From contig NC_052517.1 in assembly GCF_014356525.2 (NCBI RefSeq), positions 2,362,742-2,426,741 of the forward strand: 64,000 nucleotides of DNA. The letters are read 5' to 3'. Positions 35,901 through 44,066 of the stretch are shown here, in pieces. Position 1 is the stretch's first letter, and the number at the start of each line of letters is the position of its first letter. This DNA comes from Nilaparvata lugens (taxonomy: Eukaryota; Arthropoda; Insecta; Hemiptera; Delphacidae). The position numbers and the translations under genes were made by a program. Below the pieces are notes generated by a model. It saw nothing but the letters and a program-made list of their open reading frames with translations. It did no database searches and had not been told where the DNA came from.

Positions 35901-38421
35901 CCTATGTTAATTAGAACTTTTTCTTCTTTTGATGTGAGGAATCACGTCCTGACTTGTGGGCACCTTTTTTCAGAACACTCTGTATATAATGATCACTGCT
36001 GATTTACACAAAATAAATAATTGCTGATTTGGTAATTTTAAGAAATACCATAAATAAATGAGGTTATCTAATATGAGTGTTGTGTTGCACCTTTTTTCAG
36101 AACACTCTGTATATAATGATCACTGCTGATTTGCACAAAATGAATAATTATTGCTGATTTGGTAATTTTAAAAAATACCATAAATAAATGACGTTATCTA
36201 ATATGAGTGTTGTGTTGGCAGAACTGTTTGAGGTGGGCCCGCGGCCGTCGGCAATGGCGCTGGGCAGTGTTGCCAACTGGACGGGCAACTTTAGTGTGGG
36301 CATGCTGTTTCCCTCACTGCAACGAGTCATGGGTCCCTACTCATTCCTCATCTTCGCCTTTTGCACTTCCCTGCTCACCATATTCCTACAGTCAGTATCT
36401 ACTCTAAACTCTTTTCAATCTATTATCACAATATAGCCGATAGTTGTTTTACAGAAATCCTTCATTATCTCCTTCAAGGCAAGGTTGTAACACTCAGCAC
36501 GTCTCTTTAGAAAATTAGCTATTGGTTTATTAATATACAGAGTTGTGCAGAGGAAACGCATGTTTTTCGAACAGCCAGTACTCTTCAGCGGAGCATAAAA
36601 ATAGTAAAGACTTAAAAACAGCATGAATTAATAAATGCAAAAATCTTAAATTTGATACAGTTAGAAATTTAATTTAATTAAATTAACTTTTTCTGAAACT
36701 TATGGTTTTTAATTTTATAATTTTATTTAATTAAAAAAAATATATATATATATAATTATATAAAAATCAATTTTTATTGCCCTGGAACGAATGTTGGCAG
36801 ACGACCCATACTATGCCATTTCAGTTGCTATGAGCAATTTTTAGATACAATGATTTTGATTTTTAGAAACAATGAATCTGTAGTCACAGTGCAACGCTTT
36901 TTCGTCAATATTTTAGAGTTGAGGGTCGAGGTGCAATGCCCGATCGAAATACTCTACAGTGAGGTCCACGTTATAATGACAGTATTTGATCAACTTTGGT
37001 TTTGCTATCCTTGTCTATCATTCGACAAAGCCGGTGGTACTATCCTTTTCTAGGTCCACAACGATGCCAATTATGTTCTTGACAGTGTAGAAATATAATT
37101 AATCAATGAACAGAATGGGCATCGTTATTCTTCTATCTTTATCCACTGCCATTATAACGTGGACCTCACTATACTCCGATGGGTTTCAGTGTTTAGGAGT
37201 ACTAGTTCTGTGATGAAAAAGAAACCACCTGGTCTTCCCCGTTCCCCGGAAAGTGTAGACCGAGTCAGTGTCGTCGAGTCGATCGTCTTGAACTAGTAAC
37301 AACTGCCGTTCTGACTCGGTCTACACTTTCCAGGGAACAGGGAAGACCAAATTATGGTGTTGTGTATCAAGTTGAGAAGACACTGTATCATGTGTGGTGA
37401 TACTGTATCATATTTTCAAACTCTAATTTTCACTAACTTTGGTGTTGCTATCCTTGTCTGTCATCAGACAAGCAGATAGTATACAATGAAGTATAATGAT
37501 AGTATAATTGCAGTTTGGTAATTCAGTTATAACAATGCATATTCAACTCTTCATAATATCTTTTACACAGAGTGGCTCATAAGTCAGTTGATGCTAGCAA
37601 TTTTCAAGGTCAGCTGTTGTTTCAAACCAAACTACAGCTGTTTAGGTTTGTTTACCACAGTTTAGTTTAAGGTTATGTTTGATGGTTGTTCGTGAAGTGT
37701 GTTCATTGTTCATTGTTCATTGTTCATTGTTCATTGTTAAGCAATCAATATAAAGTTAACAACAGAACTGCATGTCAACTGATGTGTGACTCTGTGCACT
37801 TATGTGTATGCACTTCTGTACAATGTATGTGCCACTCTGTATTAATCTTAGAGCTATCATTTTAATTCTATTTCCAATTTTATGTTTTTCATTCCTGTTC
37901 CACATTCTATTTTGTTTCTATTTCTATTGGAGTTGCCACAAATAAATAAATAAAATAAATAAATGCTTATTTCCCAAAAAAACTAAAACTACAGTATCAA
38001 TTACACAAAATATTAGATAAATTACAATATTACATACAATAGTTAGTTACAAAAAATTCTTATAATGTGTCCTCTACTTGTTTAGTTTTTTCTGTGTGGA
38101 AATTGACCTACTCCACTATGGCATACCATGTTCTAGAGTAGGTTTTGTTACCACAAAATACAAGTAATCCTTACCAATTTTATGTTTTAACCAATATGTT
38201 ATTCTTTTATTTGCCATATTGTTTTCTTGTTAAATCTTTATGAAATGTCACTGATTACTAGGACAATTTTTTATCTCTTGTCTTTTTCTATTGGCAGTAT
38301 GTTCTTGCCTGAGACCAACCCTCGCCACATGTATGAGAGAGAGGAGAGTCATGAGAGCACAAACACTTGTCAACAGTCCACAACAGACAGGATGCTCTTC
38401 AAATCCATTCATGATTTGTGA
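20417..38421 (+). CDS. SLC2A/GLUT-type facilitative sugar transporter, N-terminus missing (gene span, 8 exons)
   Basis: Eight exons with GT-AG boundaries and compatible phases encode a class I-like GLUT, a 12-TM plasma-membrane uniporter for hexoses. Signatures in order: GRFLVGLSSG (end of TM3), GVMPMYLCEIAPPNLRG (TM4-5), a QQTSGINA|VFYYS stretch split across an intron (TM7), GLGPIPYF (TM10), ELFEVGPRPSAMA and NWTGNF (TM10-11), and LPETNPR in place of the usual VPETKGR at the C-terminus. The protein ends SIHDL-stop at 38419-38421. TM1-TM2 are not found upstream of 20417; a 100-N gap lies just before. Exons at 21711 and 22600 contain apparent indels, so the model does not translate straight through as given. 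Later exons are intact and conserved, which argues against an old pseudogene and for sequence errors or very recent damage. Substrate cannot be fixed from sequence. Introns are filled with MITEs and SINEs. Confidence 0.85.
20678..20900 (+). repeat. Repeat-D copy
   Basis: Head CTAGCAGATAACTTGTTGCT, tail CTTTCCTTCATTTATAATAG. Confidence 0.75.
20935..21335 (-). repeat. Repeat-E copy with nested foldback-J
   Basis: Termini at 20935 (ACTAGTAGTTCTGTGAACAG) and about 21235-21335; a J-type hairpin with TGGTGTAAACCCAGCTTA occupies about 21000-21205. Confidence 0.65.
21336..21640 (+). repeat. Repeat-F 5' part
   Basis: Starts TTTTTACTTTGCTTGCCCTA, includes a short TG tract (21470-21490), ends within TTCAAGATGGCGG. 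Confidence 0.75.
21711..21848 (+). CDS. Sugar transporter exon: TM4-TM5, with compensating frame shifts
   Basis: Acceptor CAACTTGCAG ends at 21710; donor GTGAGT begins at 21849. The frame starts GLITGVMPMYLCEIAPPNLRG, the PMYxxEIAPxxLRG signature of GLUTs. The next segment reads PTRTNIWR in the main frame. The +1 frame there reads PLGLTFGV, which fits the family's QLGLTFGV, and the main frame then resumes as LFSHSYGMSWILG, which fits LLSQxLGxxxILG. About two bases appear to be missing near 21786 and one T near 21811, so the total length stays a multiple of three while about eight residues are scrambled. Sequencing error or real damage cannot be told apart here. Confidence 0.8.
21931..22215 (-). 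mobile_element. SINE-I, tRNA-derived, reverse; opposed 3' fragment at its end
   Basis: The minus strand reads a tRNA-like head (22115-22194) with A-box-like TTTGGTGTAAGGGTAAGC and B box GGGTTCGATTCCC (22127-22139), a near-complete acceptor stem (GATTGTC/GACAAAT), then a body ending at ATTATTATTAAACG. U33 and a clear anticodon are missing, so it is not a working tRNA. A forward 3' fragment (21931-21985) meets it tail to tail. Confidence 0.75.
22290..22400 (-). mobile_element. SINE-I body fragment
   Basis: AATCCAAATTAAATGCTGTA and GCTACTGCAAATATTGACAA, without the head. Confidence 0.65.
22441..22557 (+). mobile_element. SINE-I head, forward
   Basis: Same tRNA-like head as at 22.15 kb in the opposite sense: AGTTTGGTGTAAGGGTAAGC and GGGTTCGATTC (22516-22526). 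It ends 42 bp before the exon at 22600. Confidence 0.75.
22600..22730 (+). CDS. Sugar transporter exon: TM6 and start of the cytoplasmic loop, frame-broken
   Basis: Acceptor TTTTTCTACAG ends at 22599; donor GTAAGT starts at 22731. The exon opens in the frame of the previous one as (G)TEQH, matching GTExxW. The family-like TM6 text CILIIFCGMALPSC is in a second frame, and PKYLYHQGLKQRAC in a third. The expected LPxCPESPRYL signature is recovered only if one C and one A are missing from short homopolymers near 22680. At 131 bases the exon does not keep phase between its neighbours, so the gene as assembled is frame-shifted here. The exit phase of the last frame joins correctly to the next exon (DMSRLRGEP). 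Confidence 0.7.
22741..23670 (+). repeat. Six tandem MITE-B units, 163 bp period
   Basis: AGTGAGG TIR starts recur at 22744, 22906, 23069, 23232, 23394 and 23584. Each unit has CACGTTATAATGG, GTTGCTATCCTTGTAT and ATGATACTGTA blocks. Confidence 0.9.
23980..24284. mobile_element. MITE-A, shortened
   Basis: TIRs CTATAGTGACGTCCACGTTA and ATAACGTGGACCTCACTAT; internal deletion after TTAATAAAAAAAAAT. Confidence 0.85.
24680..25340 (+). mobile_element. Repeat-Q copy
   Basis: Palindromic head 24680-24866 (GCTCGCTTCGCTCGCC and its reverse), body with TGGTGCCAACCTAACAAAGT, (GAGT)n/(CAGT)n at about 25275-25315, end TTTATATATATAGAT. Confidence 0.85.
25632..25819 (+). CDS. Sugar transporter exon: large cytoplasmic loop and start of TM7
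   Basis: Acceptor TTTGATAG ends at 25631; donor GTAAGT starts at 25820. The reading is MSRLRGEPLDSVSRELE, a polar linker, WTIARLLATRNLRLPLALT, then CALQAGQQTSGINA. The RLRG motif, the basic loop and AGQQxSGINA are typical of GLUTs. The residue between Q and S is T, where vertebrate GLUT1/3/4 have L (the QLS motif associated with selectivity). The exon is clean and GC-richer than its surroundings, as expected for real coding sequence. The split Asp codon at its start fits the preceding exon only if that exon ends in its third frame. Confidence 0.92.
25845..26190 (+). repeat. About 150 bp tandem repeat of mixed G/B text
   Basis: ATAGAGAAAAGATAGCATAA-type starts at about 25848, 25999 and 26150, alternating with GATACTGTATCATGTGTGTT. 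Confidence 0.7.
26313..27179 (-). repeat. Repeat-F copy, reverse, with long (CA)n
   Basis: Full length relative to 5197-6062; the CA tract spans 26934-27068 with CAC/CAA variants. Confidence 0.85.
26934..27068. repeat. (CA)n microsatellite
   Basis: About 135 bp of CA with interruptions; source of spurious Thr-His and Cys-Val open frames. Confidence 0.95.
27285..27805 (+). repeat. Repeat-E copy, long form
   Basis: Includes an extra segment with CACCGGTATCTCGCCGACAC shared with 56.5 kb, ending ACTGAACTACTAGT. Confidence 0.75.
28380..28700 (-). repeat. Repeat-H partial copy
   Basis: ATCTCGAAAACGGCTCTAAC and GATTGCACTAGGTCTCATC match repeat-H in reverse. Confidence 0.65.
28776..29612 (+). mobile_element. 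Repeat-Q copy carrying MITE-C
   Basis: Head from CTAGCCGTCAAGCTCGCTTC; ends TTATATATATAGAT. MITE-C interrupts the body at 29279-29428. It lies about 70 bp upstream of the exon at 29681. Confidence 0.85.
29279..29428. mobile_element. MITE-C nested in repeat-Q
   Basis: GGCCCGGTTGCACAACAGCC to GGCTGTGCAACCGGCAC; nearly perfect palindrome with AACCAATCAGAGAAGGC arms. Confidence 0.9.
29681..29893 (+). CDS. Sugar transporter exon: TM7-TM9
   Basis: Acceptor TGATCTACAG ends at 29680; donor GTGAGT starts at 29894. It holds exactly 71 codons in phase 0. It begins VFYYSMKIFESAGL, directly continuing SGINA of the previous exon to give the family's SGINAxxYYS signature. TM8 follows (GAGLVNFGVAVIMLPLV), then a loop KLPHRKLTISS and TM9 (LATLTLFLLTISISYI). 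The usual RxGRR motif after TM8 is reduced to KLPHRK. No indel or stop is seen. Confidence 0.92.
29961..30362 (+). repeat. Repeat-E copy
   Basis: TGACCGAGCGAAGTGAGGTT to TTCACAGAACTACTAGTTC. Confidence 0.85.
30363..30560 (+). mobile_element. MITE-B fragment
   Basis: CTATAGTGAGGTCCACGTTA at the start abuts the repeat-E end; the right end is lost. Confidence 0.7.
30645..31328 (+). repeat. Repeat-H copy
   Basis: From ATCGGGGCACCGAGCTTTGC to TCCGGTCACATACAGATATA. Confidence 0.8.
31402..31495 (+). mobile_element. MITE-A left fragment
   Basis: CTATAGTTAGGTCCACGTTA followed by about 75 bp of A consensus. Confidence 0.7.
31655..32350 (+). mobile_element. Repeat-Q copy
   Basis: Intact head with GGGGGCTCCGCCCCCTGG hairpin, body, (CAGT)n at 32290-32320, end TATATATAGAT. 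Confidence 0.88.
32440..32668 (+). repeat. Repeat-D copy
   Basis: Diverged head, then AACCATCCTCGGTAAATTGA and TGAGTTGAGTAGTTGAGACG. Confidence 0.75.
32693..33059 (+). mobile_element. MITE-A, right TIR lost
   Basis: TACAGTGAGGTCCACGTTAT at the left; stops at TCCACTGCCATTAT. Confidence 0.8.
33157..33617. mobile_element. About 460 bp foldback element
   Basis: AAGGCTCAACTGACACTTAG pairs with CTAAGTGTCAGTTGAGCCTT. Arms are about 110 bp with inner inverted pieces around ATGGCGG. It ends 41 bp before the exon at 33659. Confidence 0.8.
33659..33761 (+). CDS. Sugar transporter exon: TM9-TM10
   Basis: Acceptor TATGTTTCAG ends at 33658; donor GTAAGC starts at 33762. The 34 codons plus one base read KTYYWMPYLCVFSVMFYVLV and then YGIGLGPIPYFIGS. 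W-M-P/S-Y-L and GxGPIPWF are hallmarks of the segment before and inside TM10. The tryptophan of GPIPWF (W388 in human GLUT1, a cytochalasin B contact) is a tyrosine here. The exon follows directly after a 460 bp foldback element (33157-33617). Confidence 0.9.
33890..34180 (+). repeat. Retroposon-like fragment
   Basis: Contains TTCAAATTCAAATTTATTTA and shares CCAAATTTTGCACATAGATT with the reverse strand at 16.1 kb. Class not clear. Confidence 0.4.
34314..34504. mobile_element. Foldback-J copy
   Basis: AGCTGCGTTTACACCAAAGT pairs with ACTTCAGTGTAAACGCGGCT. Inner arms GATTGAACATAAC... and CCGTTCAATCTAATAGAATC. Confidence 0.85.
34505..35653. mobile_element. Long J-related foldback element
   Basis: GCGTTTACACCGGAGTTGAT at the left; inverted ends at 35536-35562 and again at 35633-35653 (GGTGTAAACGCAGCTTA). 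The interior includes AT-rich DNA with (TTTA)n at 34735. Confidence 0.7.
35957..36221 (+). repeat. 130 bp tandem duplication at a splice acceptor
   Basis: CAGAACACTCTGTATATAAT occurs at about 35970 and 36099, and CTAATATGAGTGTTGTGTTG at 36068 and 36198. The second unit supplies the acceptor of the next exon. Confidence 0.85.
36222..36390 (+). CDS. Sugar transporter exon: TM10-TM12
   Basis: Acceptor GTGTTGGCAG ends at 36221; donor GTCAGT starts at 36391. The frame, entered after a split Glu codon, reads ELFEVGPRPSAMALGSVANW, TGNFSVGMLFPSLQRVMGPY and a hydrophobic TM12 ending TIFLQ/H. E-L-F-x-x-G-P-R-P-x-A-M-A and N-W-T-x-N-F are diagnostic of GLUTs. The intron directly upstream contains a 130 bp tandem duplication that ends at this acceptor. 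Base composition is markedly GC-richer than the flanks. Confidence 0.93.
36391..36954. other. AT-rich intron stretch
   Basis: Contains an impure (TA)n tract at 36740-36760 and no recognised exon or element. Confidence 0.4.
36955..37173. mobile_element. Short MITE-A subfamily, full length
   Basis: About 219 bp with both TIRs: TACAGTGAGGTCCACGTTAT and ATAACGTGGACCTCACTATA. Same subfamily, reversed, at 52996-53215. Confidence 0.88.
37227..37350. repeat. About 120 bp foldback
   Basis: GGTCTTCCCCGTTCCCCGGA pairs with TCCAGGGAACAGGGAAGACC, extended by AAGTGTAGACCGAGTCAG arms. Confidence 0.85.
37697..37737. repeat. (TTCATTG)n
   Basis: Five 7 bp units. Confidence 0.85.
38298..38421 (+). CDS. Sugar transporter terminal exon with stop codon
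   Basis: Acceptor CTATTGGCAG ends at 38297. After the split codon the frame reads MFLPETNPRHMYEREESHES, then TNTCQQSTTDRMLFKSIHDL and TGA (38419-38421). LPETNPR stands where GLUTs have VPETKGR. The tail is polar and cytosolic. The last codons, SIHDL-stop, lie inside the first unit of the minisatellite at 38402-38860, so the C-terminal end is made of, or seeded, the repeat. Confidence 0.88.
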
Positions 38422-38860
38422 CCTAATACTAGTAGTAAACAGCATAGTAATTTGGCAACCATTCATGAAGTGGCGCCCAATGTGGGACCTGTAAAGTCCA
38501 TTCATGGATTGTGACCTAGTACTTGCAGTAGTAGATTGGCAACCATTCATGAAATTGAGCCCACACTGGTAAAGTCCATTCATGGATTGTGACCTAGTAC
38601 TAGTAGTAAACAGCATAGTAATTTGGCAACCATTCATGAAGTGGCGCCCAATGTGGGACCTGTAAAGTCCATTCATGGATTGTGACCTAGTACTAGTAGT
38701 AAACAGCATAGTAATTTGGCAACCATTCATGAAATTGAGCCCACACTGGTAAAGTCCATTCATGAACTGAGACCTAGTACTAGTTGCAGTAAATTGGCAA
38801 CCATTCATGAATTGGTGCCCAACGTGGGACCAGTTAATTCCATTCACGACTTGTGACCAG
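38402..38860 (+). repeat. Minisatellite overlapping the transporter stop codon
   Basis: TCCATTC starts at 38404, 38497, 38575, 38668, 38755 and about 38840 (78-93 bp). Each unit has two CATTCATGA-type cores and GTGACCTAGTACT. The first unit is coding. Confidence 0.88.
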
Positions 38861-39360
38861 GTGCTGTAGTAAAATGTGTAGTAGAGGTCACCATTCATAA
38901 ATAGGCTACAGGCAACTAAGAAGAAGAATAAGAAGAAGACTGACAGACCACAATTGCAGCACAATACAACCAGCACATCCACCATTTTGGAACCGAAATT
39001 GTGAAAGTTTAGATATTTGTGAAGTAATGGAAGATACTGTATTGGATACTGTATATAGGAAGTTGAAATTTGCAGAATCTTAGGTAGTTGTGAGTTGTGC
39101 AGAGGATGATGTGTATTGGATCAGAAAATGCAAGATAAGAATTGCAAAACTGCAAAATGAGAATGAATTCAAAATGGAAATAATTCAAACTCGATCAAAT
39201 AGTTGTGATGGAATGGAAATTTGGATGGTCACAAAGATGGTAAGAAATTGCCATCTTGGAGTAGGGAAGTTTTCAACAAAAACAACAGACAGTTAACATT
39301 CCTCATTTGAAGACAATTTATTAGAGATTATTCTGCATTTGAAAACAGCAATAAAATATC
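38861..39360 (+). other. Probable 3' UTR of the sugar transporter
   Basis: Follows the stop and minisatellite. The first clear AATAAA is near 39349. A 68-codon open frame at 39090 has no domain. Confidence 0.3.
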
Positions 39361-40107
39361 GTCCATCAACAGTTGTTTAATATAATCAAAAATTTGAAAG
39401 TATCATCAACCAAAGAAGACCATCTGCTAATTTCTGAAGTTGCCACCGGTATCTCAGAACTTCAACTACAACAAATGATCGTCAGCTGATTTGGGACACC
39501 ATTTTGGATTCTTGGACATCAATTGAACAAACTGAGGACATCAGCTGTTATTTCATCACCATCATCATCACAATAACAACAGAAGATCATCAGCTGATTT
39601 GTTGGTGCCATATTGGATTCTAGGACATTATCTGATCCGCTACCCACCTTAACATCAGCTGATCATCTGTTGCATCATATTGCCATCCAGAACATCAACT
39701 TCATAGCAGCTGTTCATCAGCTTTTAGCAACTACTTTTATTTCTGTAAGTATAAGTGAACAATTATTGATTTCTACTGTATGAGAAGAACCTTTCCAGTT
39801 TCCCAAGGTGGTTTTGAAACAGTATTTGAGCTTTCTAAAATATTATCTCTAATTCTCTATTCTCTGAACTATAGATGGTCAAGTCATGAGAAACACTGCT
39901 GCAATTTCAGCCATTTTCTCGTGTCTTAACCATCTATACAAATAAAAATCACATTTATTGTATCAAGCAAAAACTCTTCCCTAATTCTCAATTTTTGTAG
40001 GTATTTTTCAGTTATGTATGTACAAATTTTAAATGTGAATCAGTACCTGTTTATCAATGATTTTTATTTTGATTTTTATCAATGACATTCCAAGTGTTTT
40101 ATCACTA
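39361..40107. other. Unassigned downstream DNA
   Basis: Several ATCAGCTGAT-type palindromes (39480-39665); no gene seen. Confidence 0.4.
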
Positions 40108-40205
40108 ATTATTATTAAACGAAAACCCCAATTAAATGCTGTAAATCACCCCGAAGTCTTCTGCTACTGCAAATATTGACAACAGGGCAAACAGCTAGAT
40201 GGAAA
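40108..40205 (-). mobile_element. SINE-I 3' fragment
   Basis: ATTATTATTAAACGAAAACC to GGCAAACAGCTAGATGG. Confidence 0.7.
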
Positions 40206-41077
40206 TTATCATTTCAATAGCAAGATTTTCATTGCAATATCTCAGTAATTTCCGTCTGTTTTATCACTATTGATTTTAAGATTATAAGATTTTATTCTAT
40301 TTTTAACCATAGATGTTTCAGTCACAGCAGAAAGCTTGAAAATAATATTCTTCCATATAACTGAATCATCTATAAAAATAAGATGATGTTTCATCACATT
40401 GAAATATTCCCTACAAATTTATTTAAATCCCCAAAATTCCTCTCAGTTTTTGTGACCACTGTCTTGTTCTTCAGTCTTTTTTTCCATTAAAAATTTCAAG
40501 TTCTACCATTTTTTTCGAGCATTTAATTAATGCTCATTCATCAAAGAAGGAAAATCTTTGAAATTCAAAATATATACAAGGTGCTAATTATTGATGTTAT
40601 TTATTAGAAGAGTATATTATATAAATGTATTTGTGTAGGATATATTGTGTATTAGTAGTTCCTGGAAGTGTGATGGATTTTATTCATAAGTTTTAGAAGT
40701 TTGAGATTTTCTAGGGTTTTAAACTTCATAAGCCTATATTAAGGCCTAAATAGAGGCCTATATTAATGCCTGTATAGAGGCCTCTTATGTCAATCTTTCT
40801 GTGAAAGACTTGGATAAAATTATTGTTATTTTAATTTGTTTTATAATCATTGTTTGTATTTTCAATCCAATATGACACAGGGATTTAAGTTTCAAAGTTA
40901 CAACTGTCCTAAAAACGTTTACTCTCATCTTTTTCTATAGTGAGGTTCACTTGAAACTATTAACATTCCTAATAACATCGTTGCTTCGCATTCAATCAAT
41001 GAAAATTTAGTTTTAGTTTCTAGTAAAAAGTTAAAAGAATTTATTTGAATTGTATTTTGAGCAACTAAAATAAAAAT
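40206..41077. other. AT-rich intergenic stretch
   Basis: Only a small repeat of AGGCCTATATTAA-like text (40730-40790) is seen. Confidence 0.4.
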
Positions 41078-41672
41078 ATCGGGAACGAGCTTCGCTCTGG
41101 AGTACAAAAGCATAAAAAATGTATAACGAAAGAAGAAATTATAATAACATTCATACAGAAATGTTCTATCTAATCACAGTGAATTGAGATTAATTCCCAG
41201 AGGAATGCAAAAATTTCCCTCACAAAGGCTCAGTTGCACAAAAGCCGGTTGAATATTAATCCTGATCAACTTCACGTGAACCAAATCAGAGAAGACCATT
41301 TAAAAAAGATGGATCTACTGGAATTAATCAAGATTGAAAACAACCCGGCTTTTTTTGCAACCGGCACTATGTACCTGATTGAATGATTACAAAAGTTCAA
41401 CAGCTGAGTCATAATTTCGACACAGTCCCACACACATGAACTCGCTCACTCACTTCCATCACCAACAGACGACTAAATAATTATTATCAGATGTTTTTCC
41501 AAGGATGAATAATAATTATCCTTTTAATGTCGTTCAGCGAGTTTTCCGAGGGATGAGACCTAGTGCTATCGAATCTTTATATTATAAACCTACTATGTTC
41601 TGAATTTCGTGAGAATCGTTAGAGCCGTTTTCGAGATCCGGTGAAATACAAACATATAAACAGAAGTTGCTC
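41078..41672 (+). repeat. Repeat-H copy with nested MITE-C
   Basis: H text 41078-41225 and 41370-41672; MITE-C (CAGTTGCACAAAAGCCGGTT) between them. Confidence 0.7.
41226..41369. mobile_element. MITE-C nested in repeat-H
   Basis: Diverged copy ending TTTTTTGCAACCGGCACTA. Confidence 0.7.
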
Positions 41673-41819
41673 GTTTAATCAGGATTTATTCTACAGTTGG
41701 AAATAGTTGCATTCGTTCAAATGCTAATTAATGAATAATTATTATTAAACGAAAATCCTAATTAAATGCTGTAAATTTATTCTATTCTAATTCTGTTTGA
41801 AGAGAATCTCACATTAGAT

Positions 41820-41945
41820 TATTTATGGTTTTTAGTTCAAAAGCCACCCACATATTTCTTGAAATTTATAATTATTATCTACTCTAAAATCCACTTTTTA
41901 CGAATTCCCACTTCTTTTATGAAATTTATGTCTTCAATTTAGAGT
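41820..41945 (+). repeat. Direct repeat, unit 1
   Basis: CTAAAATCCACTTTTTACGA; second unit at 42660-42787. The J/K/K2 nest lies between the two. Confidence 0.65.
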
Positions 41946-42053
41946 TCTTGTTGAATTCGATTACTGTAATATTTCATATAACAAGCGCACAATTATGTCA
42001 CCGTAAAGCTGCGTTTACACCAAAGTTATTGAGAAAATGTTAATAACTTAATC

Positions 42054-42469
42054 CTTGAGGTGCGTACAGATTTACGCGCCGCGAACATGAGCAATTTACT
42101 TTTAATGAGCTGATGCCAAGCTTTTTATATCTGTATCTTACCGTTTCTGTAAAAATACAGATATAGTCAGCTGATTAAAAGTGAATTTCTCATGTTCGCG
42201 GCGGCTGCCCCAGTTCAACAGTGCTACAACTCAAAAATTATCAATTTTGAGATCTCTACATCATTTTACTCAGCTTTCCTTCCTCTTTCCAGAGCTACAC
42301 TCAACTAAGTCTAAGAATACTGTATTATGCTTCTACATGGGAGAAATCAACATTCCATATGCAATGCACAATTCACAGTAATAGTTTGAAACATTAAATT
42401 GCCTTTTTCTCAAAACTTGGGTTTTTGAGTTGTAGTGTTGAACTAGGCCAGCGATGTACGCACCTTTAT
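42054..42469. mobile_element. Foldback-K split by element-K2
   Basis: AGGTGCGTACAGAT and ATGTACGCACCT ends; GCCGCGAACATGAG pairs with CTCATGTTCGCGGC. Another K lies at 45798-46258. Confidence 0.85.
42203..42454 (+). mobile_element. Element-K2 nested in K
   Basis: About 250 bp, CCAGTTCAACAGTGCTACAA to GTTGAACTAGGCCAGCG. Second copy at 61328-61569. Confidence 0.85.
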
Positions 42470-42659
42470 AGATTCTATTAGATTGAATATAACTTATCAT
42501 ACACATGATGAACATATGTGTTTGTCAAGTTCCGTTCAACCTAATAGAATCTATAAGGATTAACATTTTGTTAATAACTTTGGTGTAAACGCTGCTTTAT
42601 AATACACTTTTTTCAAGTTTTTAACATAAAATAATAGATTAAAAACACAAATTAGTACG

Positions 42660-42787
42660 GTTCTGGTTTTTAGTTTAAAAGACACATATTTCTTGCAATC
42701 AATATTTATGTTTTTCTCTATTCTAAAATCCACTTTTTATGAATTCCCACACCTTTTATGAAATTTATGCCTCCAATTTAGAGATCT
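42660..42787 (+). repeat. Direct repeat, unit 2
   Basis: CTAAAATCCACTTTTTATGA and CCAATTTAGAGATCTCTG, matching 41820-41945. Confidence 0.65.
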
Positions 42788-42789
42788 CT

Positions 42790-43515
42790 GATTTGTCTAC
42801 ACTTTTTTCTTCTGAATTCGAAACTAATTTAAATATTAGTAAATGATTTTGAAGTATTAACTAATTTCTGAATTCTAAATATTCAAAAAGTGTCAATGTA
42901 TGATACATAGCTCCTCGGTTTCAACGATAAATCAAATATTTTTCATGTTAAAAACATTCCGATAGTGTAGTAACTTATCAATGCCATACTGGATATCAAA
43001 TAATATTGTAAACAATTAAATAGTCGTTGAGTAGATATTTCATATTTTTTACAACTTATAAATTATATATAGTTTGCAAGTCGTTATTATAGTGCTGAAT
43101 GTTGAACCTTGGCATAATATAAAAATGTTTGTCTCGCGGCTACATAGGCCAAAAAGTCATTGACTCTGAATGTTTCCAATTTTTTTGTTGGTCTATGATT
43201 GCATAATATGCATATGCAATAATAATATATCTAGAATACAAAACAAACCAGTTTATCTAGTTGTATAGTCTTAATAAATTCAAAAATTTAACGAAATATT
43301 TTCCAAAAAAATTAAAAATATCTATTTTAGAAAGAGTTTTATCAAAATATGTTCAGATTTTCAGTATTTTTAACACACTTCATAGGGTATTCTCTCCACT
43401 GCCAATTTTAGAGATCTTCCAAAGCTTTAAATATTTAGATAAAAACCCCCAAAAAACTGATATCCAAATATTTTTTATCTACTAGCAAAGCAATAATATT
43501 TATTAGACTCTATGT
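42790..43515. other. AT-rich intergenic stretch
   Basis: No supported feature; the open frame at 43261 is low-complexity Lys/Ile/Phe. Confidence 0.4.
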
Positions 43516-44066
43516 GTCGGTTGCACAAAAGCCGGTTAAATTTTAATCGTGAAGTGTATTATTGATTTATTCCAAGAGAAGCCGTCTTTTCAAAAAAGCC
43601 TTCTGTGATTTATTTATTTATCTATCTAATTATTATTTAACGAAAATCCTAAATAAATTCTGCAAATCACCCCGAAGACTTCTGCTACTGCAGACATTGA
43701 CAACAGGGTTAACAGCTAGATGGAAATTCGATGAGAACTACTATCCAAAAATATTTTAAATAATTTATTTATCTATTTATTTACAATGCAAATAACACTA
43801 ATGTAATAACTTTGAATTCTAAAATTCAATAGATAAAAAGATAAAATAATAAGGTATAAAATAAGATAATATAATAATAATATAAATTTATATTAAAATT
43901 TATAATAAAATAAGGTATAAGATAAAATAATAAAAAAGATAAAATAATAAGGTAGTCCTTGTGCTATTTTTCTTCCAAATGTATAGGAAAAATTATTGAT
44001 CAAATTTATTGATTGGTGAAATTAATCACAGTTAAAATTTAACCGGCTTTTGTGCAACCGGGCCTT
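43516..44066. mobile_element. MITE-C split by SINE-I and AT-rich DNA
   Basis: GTCGGTTGCACAAAAGCCGG at the left and GGCTTTTGTGCAACCGGGCC at the right; SINE-I 3' part reversed at 43632-43755. Confidence 0.75.

Larger units (their letters stand above)
42004..42602. mobile_element. Foldback-J split by foldback-K
   Basis: AAGCTGCGTTTACACCAAAG at the left, TTTGGTGTAAACGCTGCTT at the right. J text stops at 42053 and resumes at 42470 (TATAGATTCTATTAGATTG). Confidence 0.85.
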
